DNA of 64,000 bases. It comes from Tropicimonas marinistellae (lineage in GTDB: Bacteria; Pseudomonadota; Alphaproteobacteria; Rhodobacterales; Rhodobacteraceae). Location of the stretch: the NCBI RefSeq assembly GCF_001509585.1, contig NZ_LNCI01000006.1:186001-250000 (forward strand). The letters are read 5' to 3'. The notes under the pieces are model-generated. The model was not told the origin of the DNA and made no database searches. It worked only from the letters and a program-made list of their open reading frames with translations. A program made the position numbers and the translations under genes. Positions 9,101 to 17,913 of the stretch are shown piece by piece; within the stretch, counting starts at the first letter, position 1; each line of letters starts with the position of its first letter.

Positions 9101-9802
9101 ATGTCCGGCAGTCCTAGCCTCGCGTCGCTGGAGCCTATTCCGCGACCGTCCGTGGCCGATCAGGTCTTTGAAAAGCTGCACAAACAGATTGTCTGGCTGG
9201 AATTGCCGCCGGAATCGCGGCTTTCGGAAGTGGACGTTGCACGCGCTCTGGATGTGTCTCGGCAACCGGTTCGCGATGCCTTCTACCGCCTGTCCAAACT
9301 TGGGTTCCTCGTGATCCGTCCGCAGCGTGCGACGACCGTCAGCCAGATTTCCGTCAGCAAAGTGCGCGAGGCCAGCTTCGTCCGCACGGCGCTGGAAATC
9401 CATGTAATGCGCGCCGCCTGCGACGGGCTCAGCGATACCGATTTCGATACGCTGGCGGAGATACTGGAACGGCAAAAGGATGCCGTCGACGGCGGTGCCC
9501 GCGCCGGCTTCCATGAACTCGACGACGAGTTCCACCAGACGATCTGCGATTGCATCGGGCATCCGTTTGCGTGGCAGATGATCCGTGACAGCAAGGCGCA
9601 CATGGACCGTGTCCGCTTGCTGTCCCTGTCGTTCGGCTCCCAAAGGGCCCTGGATGACCACCTCCGGATATTCGACGCCCTGAAAGCGCGAGACAAGGAC
9701 CTTGCCGGCGCGCTGATCGAACAGCACCTTGGCCGTATTCACGAGCAACTCGGGCGCATTCGCTCCGAACATCCGCAGTATTTCGCCGAGGACGACATCT
9801 GA
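9101..9802 (+). CDS. GntR-family (FCD) transcriptional regulator of uronate genes
   Basis: 233-aa regulator. Residues about 15-80 form the winged helix (SVADQVFEKLHKQIV through SEVDVARALDVSRQPVRDAFYRLSKLGFL). The C-terminal FCD ligand domain keeps the metal-binding pattern: ELDDEFHQTIC, then DDHLRIFDAL, then IEQHLGRI. Divergent orientation from uxaC suggests it represses the uronate operon and its own gene with a uronate intermediate as inducer, as UxuR/ExuR-type proteins do. GGTGGAAAG lies upstream of the ATG. Confidence 0.88.
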   Translation: MSGSPSLASLEPIPRPSVADQVFEKLHKQIVWLELPPESRLSEVDVARALDVSRQPVRDAFYRLSKLGFLVIRPQRATTVSQISVSKVREASFVRTALEIHVMRAACDGLSDTDFDTLAEILERQKDAVDGGARAGFHELDDEFHQTICDCIGHPFAWQMIRDSKAHMDRVRLLSLSFGSQRALDDHLRIFDALKARDKDLAGALIEQHLGRIHEQLGRIRSEHPQYFAEDDI

Positions 9803-9857
9803 ACATGTCGCGGCCGGAGACCCGGACAGGTTTCAACCGCCTAAGGACAGTGGACAC

Positions 9858-10853
9858 GTGGCCGAAAGTCGCAATCAGACTGTGAGAGAAATTGGCCGTT
9901 CTGGCGTGAGGTGCTCCGCGGTCGGCCTTGGCACCTGGGCCATCGGCGGGTGGCGTTGGGGAGGAACGGACGAGGCAGCGGCCGAAGCGGCCATCCAAGC
10001 TTCCATCGACGAAGGCATCACCCTCATCGACACCGCGCCCGCCTACGGCCTGGGCCGGTCGGAAGAGATCGTCGGGCGCGCGATCGCGGGACGGCGAGAT
10101 TCTGTCGTCATATCCACGAAATGCGGCATCGTCTGGCATACCGACAAAGGAGTCTGGAAGGGACGCCAAGACGGCGCCGACCTTCACCAGTACCTGGGGC
10201 CGGAGTCCATTGCCTACGAGGTCGAGCAAAGCTTGCGACGGCTCGGCACGGACCGGATCGACCACTACATCACACATTGGCCGGATGCGACGACCCCCGT
10301 CGAGGAGACAATGGACGCTTTGCTTCGGCTGAAGGAGCAGGGAAAGATCCGGTCCATCGGTGCCTCAAACCTGTCCCCGCCCCTTTTGCGAGCCTATCTG
10401 GACTCCGGCCAGATCGACGCGGTGCAGGAAAAATACAACATGATCGAACGCGGTCTGGAGGATGCTCTGCTACCGCTGTGCCGTGACAACGGCGTTTCGG
10501 TCCTCAGCTATTCCTCACTCGCCCTAGGGCTACTGACCGGCAAGATCGGACCGGACCGGACGTTTGCCGGCGACGATCTGAGGATCGACAACCCGCTCTT
10601 CACGCCGGCTGCCCGGCAGAAAGCCGCAGACTTCGCCGCCGACATTCATCCGGTTGCAGAAGCCCATGGCGCCAGTATCGCGCAGATTGTCATTGCCTGG
10701 ACCTTGACCCGTCCGGGCATCACGTTTGCGCTCTGCGGCGCGAGAAACCCCTCCCAAGCCCGGGACAATGCCGGCGCCGGGCGGCTCCGCCTTTCGGAGG
10801 CAGATATCGCCGCTGTCAATTCGGCCCTCGAGCGCCACTTCCAGGAAATCTAG
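9858..10853 (+). CDS. Aldo/keto reductase
   Basis: 331-aa NADPH-dependent oxidoreductase of the AKR superfamily. The catalytic tetrad is readable: aspartate and tyrosine in LIDTAPAYGLGRSE, lysine in ISTKCG and histidine in HYITHWPD. SNLSPP and the C-terminal LCGARNPSQARDN cofactor segment are also present. I start at GTG 9858, preceded by AAGGACAG; longer frames overlap gntR. Being co-directional 55 bases after gntR suggests a role in sugar or uronate reduction, but the substrate is unknown. A small GACGCC-GCA-GGCGTC hairpin overlaps the stop. Confidence 0.85.
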   Translation: MAESRNQTVREIGRSGVRCSAVGLGTWAIGGWRWGGTDEAAAEAAIQASIDEGITLIDTAPAYGLGRSEEIVGRAIAGRRDSVVISTKCGIVWHTDKGVWKGRQDGADLHQYLGPESIAYEVEQSLRRLGTDRIDHYITHWPDATTPVEETMDALLRLKEQGKIRSIGASNLSPPLLRAYLDSGQIDAVQEKYNMIERGLEDALLPLCRDNGVSVLSYSSLALGLLTGKIGPDRTFAGDDLRIDNPLFTPAARQKAADFAADIHPVAEAHGASIAQIVIAWTLTRPGITFALCGARNPSQARDNAGAGRLRLSEADIAAVNSALERHFQEI

Positions 10854-10902
10854 ACGCCGCAGGCGTCGCGCCAAGCCACCGCCATTCGGCAAGTGCTCGC
10901 TG

Positions 10903-11598
10903 TCACACCGACACCGCTTGTTTCAGTGTCTCCTTGGCCAATTCCGACCGCCGCCCGGCCATGGAGACCTCACCCCGTTTCATTACCACGAAGCGGTCAG
11001 CAAGCCCGTAGGCGAATTCGAAGTACTGCTCGACCAACACAATCGCCATATTGCCCTGATCGCGCAGATATTCGATCACCCGGCCGATCTGCTGAATGAT
11101 GTTGGGTTGGATACCCTCCGTCGGCTCGTCGAGCAGCAGCAGTTTCGGCTTGGTGAGCATCGCGCGGGCAATTGCGAGCTGCTGTTGCTGCCCGCCGGAA
11201 AGATCGCCGCCCCGACGGCCCAGAAACTCGCGAAGGATCGGAAACAACTCGAAAATCTCGTCTGGTACCATGTGTTCGGCGGCAGGCAGGCAGGCATAGG
11301 CCGTCTCGAGGTTCTCCTGCACCGTCAGCAAAGGAAAGATCATCCGGCCCTGCGGCACGTATCCGACGCCCTTCTGCGCAAGCACATGCGCAGGAAGGCG
11401 CCCCAAGGCTTCGCCATCCAGCTCTACGGCGCCGCCGGTGCGCGGATGACTGCCTGCGATCGCCTTGAGCAAGCTCGTCTTGCCGACACCGTTGGTGCCC
11501 ATCACACAGGTCACCTCGCCCGCCGCAGCTTCCATCGAAATCCCATGCAGGATCTGGCTTCCGCCGTAGTGCAAAGTCAGGTCTTCGATCTTCAGCAT
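10903..11598 (-). CDS. urtE: Urea ABC transporter ATP-binding protein UrtE
   Basis: LivF-type ATPase subunit of the high-affinity urea importer, 231 aa. The Walker A site is GTNGVGKTSLL, the signature LSGGQQQQLAIARAM, and Walker B LLLLDEPTEGIQPNII; the GIQPNI extension is characteristic of UrtE. It starts 4 bases after urtD and ends the urtABCDE operon. Confidence 0.95.
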   Translation of the reverse strand: MLKIEDLTLHYGGSQILHGISMEAAAGEVTCVMGTNGVGKTSLLKAIAGSHPRTGGAVELDGEALGRLPAHVLAQKGVGYVPQGRMIFPLLTVQENLETAYACLPAAEHMVPDEIFELFPILREFLGRRGGDLSGGQQQQLAIARAMLTKPKLLLLDEPTEGIQPNIIQQIGRVIEYLRDQGNMAIVLVEQYFEFAYGLADRFVVMKRGEVSMAGRRSELAKETLKQAVSV

Positions 11599-11602
11599 CC
11601 CA

Positions 11603-12343
11603 TCAACGCCCCAGATAGACGTCGATGACGTCTTGGTTTTTTGTCACGTGGTCGAGACTTCCCTCGGCAAGAACAGACCCCTCGTGCAGCACCGTCACCT
11701 TGCAATCGAGTCGACGGACGAACTCCATGTCATGCTCCACCACGACCACGGCGCGTGTCTTGGCGGCCTGTTTCAACAAATCCGTCGTATGCTCCCGCTC
11801 CGCCAGGGTCATGCCTGCGGCGGGCTCGTCCACCAACAACAGCTTGGGTTCCTGCGCCAGCAGCATGCCGATTTCCAGCCATTGCTTTTGCCCATGGCTA
11901 AGTTCCCCGGACTTCCGGTCAAGCGCGTCGGACAATCCGATTTCAGCGGCCAATTCCTCGATACGGCCCCGGTCCTCCGCTTGCGGTCGGAACGACAGCA
12001 CCCGCCAGGGGCTACGGTCCTTCTTCAGCGCCATCATCAGGTTGTCGTAGACGCTCTGATCCTCGAACACGGTTGGGCGCTGGAATTTCCGGCCGATGCC
12101 CGCCTGGGCAATCTGGCTTTCAGACATCCGCAGGAGCGACTGGCTCAGCGCGCCCCAGACCACCCTGCCCTCGTCGGGGCGCGTCTTGCCAGTGACAATA
12201 TCCATGAAAGTGGTCTTGCCGGCACCGTTCGGACCGATGATCGCACGCAGTTCCGCCTCGCCGATGGAAAAGCTGAGGTTATTGATCGCCTTGAAGCCGT
12301 CGAAACTGACGGAGACGCCGGAGACTTCCAGAAGCTGGCTCAT
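11603..12343 (-). CDS. urtD: Urea ABC transporter ATP-binding protein UrtD
   Basis: LivG-type ATPase subunit, 246 aa. Walker A is GPNGAGKTTFMDIVTGKTRP, the signature is LSHGQKQWLEIGMLL, and Walker B is LLLVDEPAAGMT. The SHGQKQWLEI signature is typical of UrtD. Its start overlaps the urtC stop by four bases (ATGA), indicating coupling. Confidence 0.95.
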   Translation of the reverse strand: MSQLLEVSGVSVSFDGFKAINNLSFSIGEAELRAIIGPNGAGKTTFMDIVTGKTRPDEGRVVWGALSQSLLRMSESQIAQAGIGRKFQRPTVFEDQSVYDNLMMALKKDRSPWRVLSFRPQAEDRGRIEELAAEIGLSDALDRKSGELSHGQKQWLEIGMLLAQEPKLLLVDEPAAGMTLAEREHTTDLLKQAAKTRAVVVVEHDMEFVRRLDCKVTVLHEGSVLAEGSLDHVTKNQDVIDVYLGR

Positions 12344-13572
12344 TCTTCGGCTTCCTTCTCCTGGAAACTACCGGAATCCGGGCCAAGATCGGCGCCGTGA
12401 CGTTCCGGCGAGCGACGCCCGGTCACGAGGTCGAACAACCCGCCGATTCCTTTTGGCGCGAAGAGCGTGACGAGGACGAACGACAGGCCCAACAACACCT
12501 GCCACCAATCTACCCAGTGTATCGTGTAGAAACCCAACGGAAGGTTCGGCACCTGCCCACCGGTGAACATCGTGGAGAGGAGCGAGACGATCGCGGCGCC
12601 AATCACCGCCCCATAGAGCCTCCCGCGCCCACCAATGGCCACCCAGACCGCGAGGTAGATTGACGCGATTGGCGCGATCTCGGCCGGATTGATGATACCG
12701 GCCTGCGGGTAGTAGAGGGCGCCGGCGATTCCGGCGATGACCGCGGTGAAGGTGAAGACGAAGAGCTTGTAGCCTTCCACGGAATAGCCGAGAAACCGCA
12801 CCCGCGCCTCGTCGTCGCGGATGCCGCGGATGACGGAGCCAAACTTTCCGGAGACGACCCAGGCGCAGAGCAGGTATCCCGCCCCGAGGGCAAAGGCCGA
12901 TGCCCAGAAGAACCACAGCGACACATCCGCTTGCGGCACGCCGGTGAGACCGGGGATGTTCTGCAGCCCCGACAGGCCGTTGTTGCCGCGCAGCCCGGAA
13001 TCGTTCTGAAAGAGGTAGAGGGCCAGCGCAAGCGTCATCGCCTGGGTGAGAATTGACAAATAGACGCCGGTGACGCGGCTGCGAAACGCCAGCCAGCCAA
13101 AGGCCAGCGCCAGCGCTCCGGGCACAAGAACCACAAGGGCAAGTTGCATCCACAGGCTGTCCGCAAAGGCCCAGACGGGCGGGAACTCCGAAGAGCCCAC
13201 GACACCGAAGATCTGGGTGCCGATAGCATCCACGATTTCCTGATCGGTGGGCGGAATGGCAGCATTCGACATCGACGCGGCAACGATGCTCTCGGTGCGC
13301 GCATACATCAGCCACATCCCGATCATGTAACCACCAAGGCCAAAGAACGCCATGTGGCCGAGACTGAGGATTCCCGTGTAGCCCCAGACCAGATCCATCG
13401 CCAGCGCGACAAGACAGAGGCACAGGGTCTTTCCAAGCGTTTTGACGAAGGACGTGGAGAGTGCGCCGGAACCGGCAGCCTCGCTCGCCATGGTCACGGC
13501 AAGGGTGAAGAGCGCGAGCACAGCGATGAAGATCAGCACCGAAGGATTACGGGCGAAAAAAGAGCGGCTCAT
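12340..13572 (-). CDS. urtC: Urea ABC transporter permease UrtC
   Basis: LivM-type inner-membrane permease of 410 aa with about ten hydrophobic segments. Family features include DLVWGYTGILSLGHMAFFGLGGYMIGMWLM and the coupling-region motif GIRDDEARVRFLGYSVEGYKL. A hydrophilic insert follows the second helix. The C-terminal tail is polar. It is separated from urtB by 163 bases that carry a dispersed hairpin repeat. Confidence 0.94.
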   Translation of the reverse strand: MSRSFFARNPSVLIFIAVLALFTLAVTMASEAAGSGALSTSFVKTLGKTLCLCLVALAMDLVWGYTGILSLGHMAFFGLGGYMIGMWLMYARTESIVAASMSNAAIPPTDQEIVDAIGTQIFGVVGSSEFPPVWAFADSLWMQLALVVLVPGALALAFGWLAFRSRVTGVYLSILTQAMTLALALYLFQNDSGLRGNNGLSGLQNIPGLTGVPQADVSLWFFWASAFALGAGYLLCAWVVSGKFGSVIRGIRDDEARVRFLGYSVEGYKLFVFTFTAVIAGIAGALYYPQAGIINPAEIAPIASIYLAVWVAIGGRGRLYGAVIGAAIVSLLSTMFTGGQVPNLPLGFYTIHWVDWWQVLLGLSFVLVTLFAPKGIGGLFDLVTGRRSPERHGADLGPDSGSFQEKEAEE

Positions 13573-13660
13573 GGGTGGCTCCCGTTCGGCAGATAGAGAC
13601 TGGCGTCACCGCCCGTGTTCGTTTCGATCCATGGCGCGACCGAAGACATTCCACCGGACC

Positions 13661-13712
13661 GGTGGGGGCCAGCCCCCACACCCCCGGGATATTTTCCGAC
13701 AGAAGAAGAGGC
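13661..13712 (+). repeat. Dispersed GC-hairpin / GGATATTT / ACAGAAGAAG element
   Basis: In the 163-bp gap between urtB and urtC, opposite to the genes, TGGGGGC-CA-GCCCCCA forms a hairpin, followed by CACCCCCGGGATATTTTC and CGACAGAAGAAGAGGC. The same order (GC hairpin, CCCCC, GGATATTT, ACAGAAGA) is the core of the 264-bp array near 44 kb, and a related copy lies at 25.4 kb on the minus strand. Function unknown; probably a REP-like intergenic repeat. Confidence 0.7.
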
Positions 13713-13735
13713 TTTCCGAAACAAGCGATCCATGG

Positions 13736-15694
13736 TCAATCTCCCGCCGCGCGGCCCTTGAGGGCGATGATGCCCCTGGGACGGAACTGGATGAAGATGA
13801 TGATGAAGATGATCATGTAGGTCTGCGCGGCGAGCGTGTTGGACGGGTTCATCCACTCGATCCCCTTTTGCAGGAATCCGATCATCGTGGCGCCCAGAAG
13901 CGTGCCCCAGATGTTGCCGACGCCGCCGACAACCACCGTCATGAAACTCTGCACGATATAATCCGAGCCAAGTTCGGACGTGACCTTGGCGTAAAGACCG
14001 ATGGCGACGCCCGCGATACCGGCGATACCGGAACCCAGGCCGAAGGTCAGCATGTTGATCCGGTCGGGGTTGATCCCCATCGAGGCGGCCATCGCCGGGT
14101 TCTGTGTCACCGCCCGCACCTCCAACCCGAGGCGGGTGCGGCGCATGATGAAGAGAAAAACACCGAGAAAGATCAGGGCGAGCACGAAGATCGCGATGCG
14201 GATGTAGCTGATCGAGACCACGTCATTGAACACGAGCGCTCCATCCAGCCAGGATGGCGATGTGAGCGGGCGCGCCTGTGTCCCGAAGATGTTCTTCGCA
14301 AGTTGCTGGAGCGCGATAGAGATACCAAAGGTCGCAAGCAGCGTCTCCAGCGGACGATTGTAGAGCCAGCGGATTACCAGGCGCTCCATCGCCACGCCGG
14401 CGGCGAAGGTCACGGCGAAGGCGAGCGGCAATGCGACGAGGATCGACACGGTGTAGTCCGGGATCACCTGCTGTACGACATAGCCGGTGTAGGCGCCCAT
14501 CATGATGAATTCACCGTGGGCCATATTGATGACGCCCATCACGCCGAACGTGATGGCGAGCCCGATTGCCGCAAGGAAGTAGATGGAGGCGAGCGACAAG
14601 GCGTCCAGAGTCAGATCGGCTGCCTGATTGAGCCCGACGCGCGTGTTGATCGAGGTAAGCGTCGCACGCGCGGCGTCGGTGACCGCGATCGACGCCTCGG
14701 CGTAACGATCGTAGAAACTGTGCGTGTCGAGCGCCGCCTGAACCTCGGCCTCGGTCGCCGTCGGCGGGACCACGCCAGCCTCCGCAAGGTTGGCATAGGC
14801 GCGTTCGCGGGCGCCATCGGTGTTCAGCTGTGCAAGCGGGACACCGCCGACTCTACCGTCGACGATATTGGCTTCAAGCGCCGCACGCTTGTCGGCAGTG
14901 CTGATCCGGCGTGGCGCGAGATCCTTCGTGACCAGGAGATCGTAGGCAGCTTCCTTCGAGAATTCTTCCTGCCCCGGCTTGAGCGTATTCGCGACGTTTA
15001 CTCCGTCGGGGATGTCGCCGGCGACAGCTTCTCGCGTTGTGGCAAGCAGGGGGTTCAGGGCGGCGCGCGCATCCACGCCGGTATCCCCCGCGAACGCATT
15101 GATCGCTTCAATGCGTTTCGTTTCGTCATCGGAAAAGGAAATCGTCAGGAGTTGCACAAGGCGTTCCTTGCGAGCGCGAATCTCCGCGTCCGGTTCCTCT
15201 TCGATTGCGCCCGCCAGGGCTTCCAAATGTTCGGGCGCCGGATCGCGCTGGATCGCGTCGAGTGCCTCGACACGCTTGCGCCGGTCCGGCGATAAGAGCT
15301 GGAACTGTACCAGCGCCGCCCCGATAAGGCTCCGCACGCCCGAATTCGGCTTGAGTTGCTTGAGATCGGACTTCTCTGCCTCGCCAACCGATCCACCACC
15401 GGCGATGTCGATCAATTGGTAGGCGGAGCCGTCGAGCTTCTCGGCGAAGAAGAACAGCCCGTCCTCCTTGCGTTGCCACAACTCCTTGGCCTGCCATTTT
15501 TCAAGAACGGTCTGCGCCTCGGGAAGTCCGCTGTCGCGTAGCGCGGCGATGGCCGGCTCGATCGTCTTGCGCGATGCCTTCTCGATCAGTGCGCGGTGTT
15601 CCTGCATGAGCGTCTGGAGCGGGCTGTCTTGTGCCGCCGCCATACCGACGCAAAGCATCAGGGCAGCCAGCGCTGCCAGTAGGTATTTCGTCAT
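13736..15694 (-). CDS. urtB: Urea ABC transporter permease UrtB with large N-terminal domain
   Basis: LivH-type permease, 652 aa. Residues 1-22 look like a signal peptide. About residues 23-350 form a soluble, presumably periplasmic region rich in short helical segments. The permease core follows from about residue 365, with INMAHGEFIMMGAYTGYVVQ and SMGINPDRINMLTFGLGSGIAG. N-terminal extensions are known in proteobacterial UrtB; this one seems long, since many homologues I know are near 530 aa. It comes after urtA across a stable UUCG hairpin. Confidence 0.93.
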   Translation of the reverse strand: MTKYLLAALAALMLCVGMAAAQDSPLQTLMQEHRALIEKASRKTIEPAIAALRDSGLPEAQTVLEKWQAKELWQRKEDGLFFFAEKLDGSAYQLIDIAGGGSVGEAEKSDLKQLKPNSGVRSLIGAALVQFQLLSPDRRKRVEALDAIQRDPAPEHLEALAGAIEEEPDAEIRARKERLVQLLTISFSDDETKRIEAINAFAGDTGVDARAALNPLLATTREAVAGDIPDGVNVANTLKPGQEEFSKEAAYDLLVTKDLAPRRISTADKRAALEANIVDGRVGGVPLAQLNTDGARERAYANLAEAGVVPPTATEAEVQAALDTHSFYDRYAEASIAVTDAARATLTSINTRVGLNQAADLTLDALSLASIYFLAAIGLAITFGVMGVINMAHGEFIMMGAYTGYVVQQVIPDYTVSILVALPLAFAVTFAAGVAMERLVIRWLYNRPLETLLATFGISIALQQLAKNIFGTQARPLTSPSWLDGALVFNDVVSISYIRIAIFVLALIFLGVFLFIMRRTRLGLEVRAVTQNPAMAASMGINPDRINMLTFGLGSGIAGIAGVAIGLYAKVTSELGSDYIVQSFMTVVVGGVGNIWGTLLGATMIGFLQKGIEWMNPSNTLAAQTYMIIFIIIFIQFRPRGIIALKGRAAGD

Positions 15695-15718
15695 TTCTGC
15701 CCCGGGGCCCTGAAGGTT

Positions 15719-15740
15719 GGGAGGGCGCGAACGCCCTCCC
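15719..15740 (-). other. UUCG-capped hairpin between urtA and urtB
   Basis: A 9-bp perfect stem GGGAGGGCG/CGCCCTCCC encloses CGAA on the plus strand, which in the minus-strand mRNA is a UUCG tetraloop. It lies 29 bases after the urtA stop and has no U tract. Such hairpins protect the upstream binding-protein message from 3' decay or partly terminate transcription. Confidence 0.65.
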
Positions 15741-15768
15741 CGGCTGATTGGTCCGTCAGATCGTCAGA

Positions 15769-17043
15769 TCAGTAGTTGGACTTCATCTGCACGCAGGTCT
15801 CGGTCTCGGTGTTGTACATGCCGCAGCCAAGCTCAGCCCAGTCGGACTTGAGCACCGCCGATTCCGGCAGGAAGTCTGTCCAGGCATCGCCAGGAACCGG
15901 ATCGGTTTCGGAGATGATGTCGAACTGGCCGTCCTCCAGGATCTCGCCGATCAGCACCGGTTTGGTCAGGTGATGGTTCGGCAACATGGTGGCGGTGGAC
16001 CCTGTCAGGTTCGGGTATTCCTGACCGATCATGGCGGCGGAAACCGCATCCACGTCCGTGGTTCCGGCCGCCTCGACCGCGTTCACCCACATGTTGAAAC
16101 CGATGAAGTGTGCTTCCATGGGGTCGTTGGTGACGCGTTCATCGCCCATCTTTGCCTTCCAGGCTTCGATAAAGGCTGCGTTGGCGTCGGATTCGGCGGA
16201 CTGGAAGTAGTTCCAGGCGGCGAGGTGGCCGACGAGGTTGGAGGTATCGAGACCAGACAGTTCCTCTTCCCCAACCGAAAACGCCACAACGGGAATGTCA
16301 TCGGCGGAGACGCCCTGGGCTGCCAATTCCTTGTAGAATCCGATGTTGGCGTCACCGTTGATGGTGGAGATCACGCCAACCTTCTTGCCGTCAGCGCCGA
16401 GTGCGACGACGTCGGAGACGATCTTCGACCAGTCGGAGTGACCGAAGGGCGTGTAGTTAACGAAGATGTCCTCTTCGGCGATACCCTTGTCCATCAGATA
16501 GGCTTCGAGGATGTTGTTGGTAGTCCGCGGATAGACATAGTCGGTGCCGAGCAGCGCGAACTTCTCGACGCCAAGTTCGTCCAGGAAGTAGTCGGTAGCC
16601 GGGATCGCCTGCTGGTTCGGCGCGGCGCCCGTGTAGAAGACGTTCTTGGAGCTTTCCTCGCCCTCGTACTGGACAGGATAGAACAGCAGACCGTTCAGTT
16701 CCTCGATCACCGGCAGCACCGATTTCCGGGAAACGGAGGTCCAGCAGCCGAACATCACGTCCACTTCCTCGACGGTCAGCAGTTCGCGCGCCTTTTCGGC
16801 GAAGAGCGGCCAGTCGGAAGCCGGATCAACGACCACGGCTTCGAGCTGCTTGCCGAGCACGCCGCCCTTTGCGTTCTGCTCCTCGATCAGCATCAGCATG
16901 GTGTCTTTCAGCGTCGTCTCGGAAATCGCCATCGTTCCGGACAGCGAGTGCAGAACGCCAACCTTGATCGTGTCGTCCTGTGCCATCGCAGTGGTCGCGA
17001 AGGCCAGAGCGCCAACCAGCGCAGAGGTCATACGGAGTTTCAT
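15769..17043 (-). CDS. urtA: Urea ABC transporter substrate-binding protein UrtA
   Basis: Periplasmic urea-binding protein, 424 aa. Signal peptide residues 1-22 end in TTAMA-QDD. The mature protein begins DTIKVGVLHSLSGTMAISE, a hallmark of UrtA, with MFGCWTSVSRKSVLPV and FYPVQYEGEE further in. The ATG at 17043 has AGGGAAA about nine bases upstream; longer frames lack a signal peptide. It is first in urtABCDE. No urease genes are visible in this window. Confidence 0.96.
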   Translation of the reverse strand: MKLRMTSALVGALAFATTAMAQDDTIKVGVLHSLSGTMAISETTLKDTMLMLIEEQNAKGGVLGKQLEAVVVDPASDWPLFAEKARELLTVEEVDVMFGCWTSVSRKSVLPVIEELNGLLFYPVQYEGEESSKNVFYTGAAPNQQAIPATDYFLDELGVEKFALLGTDYVYPRTTNNILEAYLMDKGIAEEDIFVNYTPFGHSDWSKIVSDVVALGADGKKVGVISTINGDANIGFYKELAAQGVSADDIPVVAFSVGEEELSGLDTSNLVGHLAAWNYFQSAESDANAAFIEAWKAKMGDERVTNDPMEAHFIGFNMWVNAVEAAGTTDVDAVSAAMIGQEYPNLTGSTATMLPNHHLTKPVLIGEILEDGQFDIISETDPVPGDAWTDFLPESAVLKSDWAELGCGMYNTETETCVQMKSNY

Positions 17044-17436
17044 GATGTTATTTTCCCTGTCGTTGGGCATTGGCGCCGACCCCCTGACATCGCGTGCCAC
17101 AGCCGCGGGCGGCATGATGACGCGTATCGTTAGGTCCGGCTGCAACACCGGTGCTTGTCGATTTGAACGCGGAAAGGAGGTTCCCGCGAACGCCGGGGAT
17201 GCAGGAATGCGGTGCGCTCCCCCGGCGCAGGGAATAAGAGTGAACCAACCCAATTTGCGCAATTGTTAGGCACATGCAACGAGAGCCTTCTGCGGCGTCG
17301 ACCACGAACGCCCACATTGGGACCGCATTTCGCAGGCATTTGACCAATTATTGTGCAGATGTCGGTTGAATTCTCCAAAGGGCGCTGAAAGACGCGACCT
17401 TCCAGGGGCAATTGAAACCTGACGAAATAGACAGGT
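17044..17436. promoter_or_regulatory. urtA upstream region (393 bp)
   Basis: No gene is supported here. It must carry the urt promoter. On the minus strand TGCAC-AATAAT-TGGTCA (17341-17357) partly resembles the nitrogen regulator NtrC site, which would fit a urea transporter, but the spacing and one half are imperfect. A CAATT-TGCGC-AATTG palindrome-like sequence lies at 17251-17265. No convincing -35/-10 pair was found. Confidence 0.35.
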
Positions 17437-17901
17437 CTACTTCTTGAGATTCTTCATCAGAAGCTCCAGAAGCGGCCCGAGAATACCCAGGCCCGCAGTA
17501 CCAAGCGGGTTGCGGGCGATCCGGTGCACACTCTCGACGAGTTCACGTGCCTCCTCGGTGGTTTTGTCGAATTCTGCCTCCAGATCCTCGACGGCCATGT
17601 CGCGAACTTCCGCGAGGGGCGCAATCTCGCGATCCACCGAACTCCGGGCGACGATCGCGATGAGCACACCGGCCAGCGCCAGATTGACAAGCGCAATGAC
17701 AAGCGAGGACATGGCTGGCCCCAGTACTGGCAAAAGCGCATAGACCGCCGCAACATTCAGCAGAACGAGACCGATCCCTGCGAAAATCGCTGCGACGACC
17801 GTGAGCGTCGTTCGCCGCTGCACGAGCGCGAGGCGTCGCTGAGCCATCAGCCGTTCCGACCGTAGAATGACCGACAGGTTGCGTCCGATGCGACTGTTCA
17901 T
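17437..17901 (-). CDS. Small membrane protein, putative holin-like (phage_holin_3_6 type)
   Basis: 154-aa protein with an arginine-rich N-terminus, two hydrophobic helices (about residues 33-55 and 62-84) and a charged C-terminal region containing EDLEAEFDKTTEEARELVESVHRIARNPLG. This layout resembles the YqjE / putative actinobacterial holin-X families, which in proteobacteria accompany DUF883 proteins and are not real phage holins. It follows the DUF883-like gene by 12 bases. Function unknown; possibly envelope stress. Confidence 0.55.
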   Translation of the reverse strand: MNSRIGRNLSVILRSERLMAQRRLALVQRRTTLTVVAAIFAGIGLVLLNVAAVYALLPVLGPAMSSLVIALVNLALAGVLIAIVARSSVDREIAPLAEVRDMAVEDLEAEFDKTTEEARELVESVHRIARNPLGTAGLGILGPLLELLMKNLKK

Positions 17902-17913
17902 TTGCGCTCCTTC

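Noticed and set aside
10853-10867. Bidirectional terminator between the AKR and urtE
   Set aside because: Only a 6-bp stem with a 3-base loop and no T run on either strand; too weak to call.
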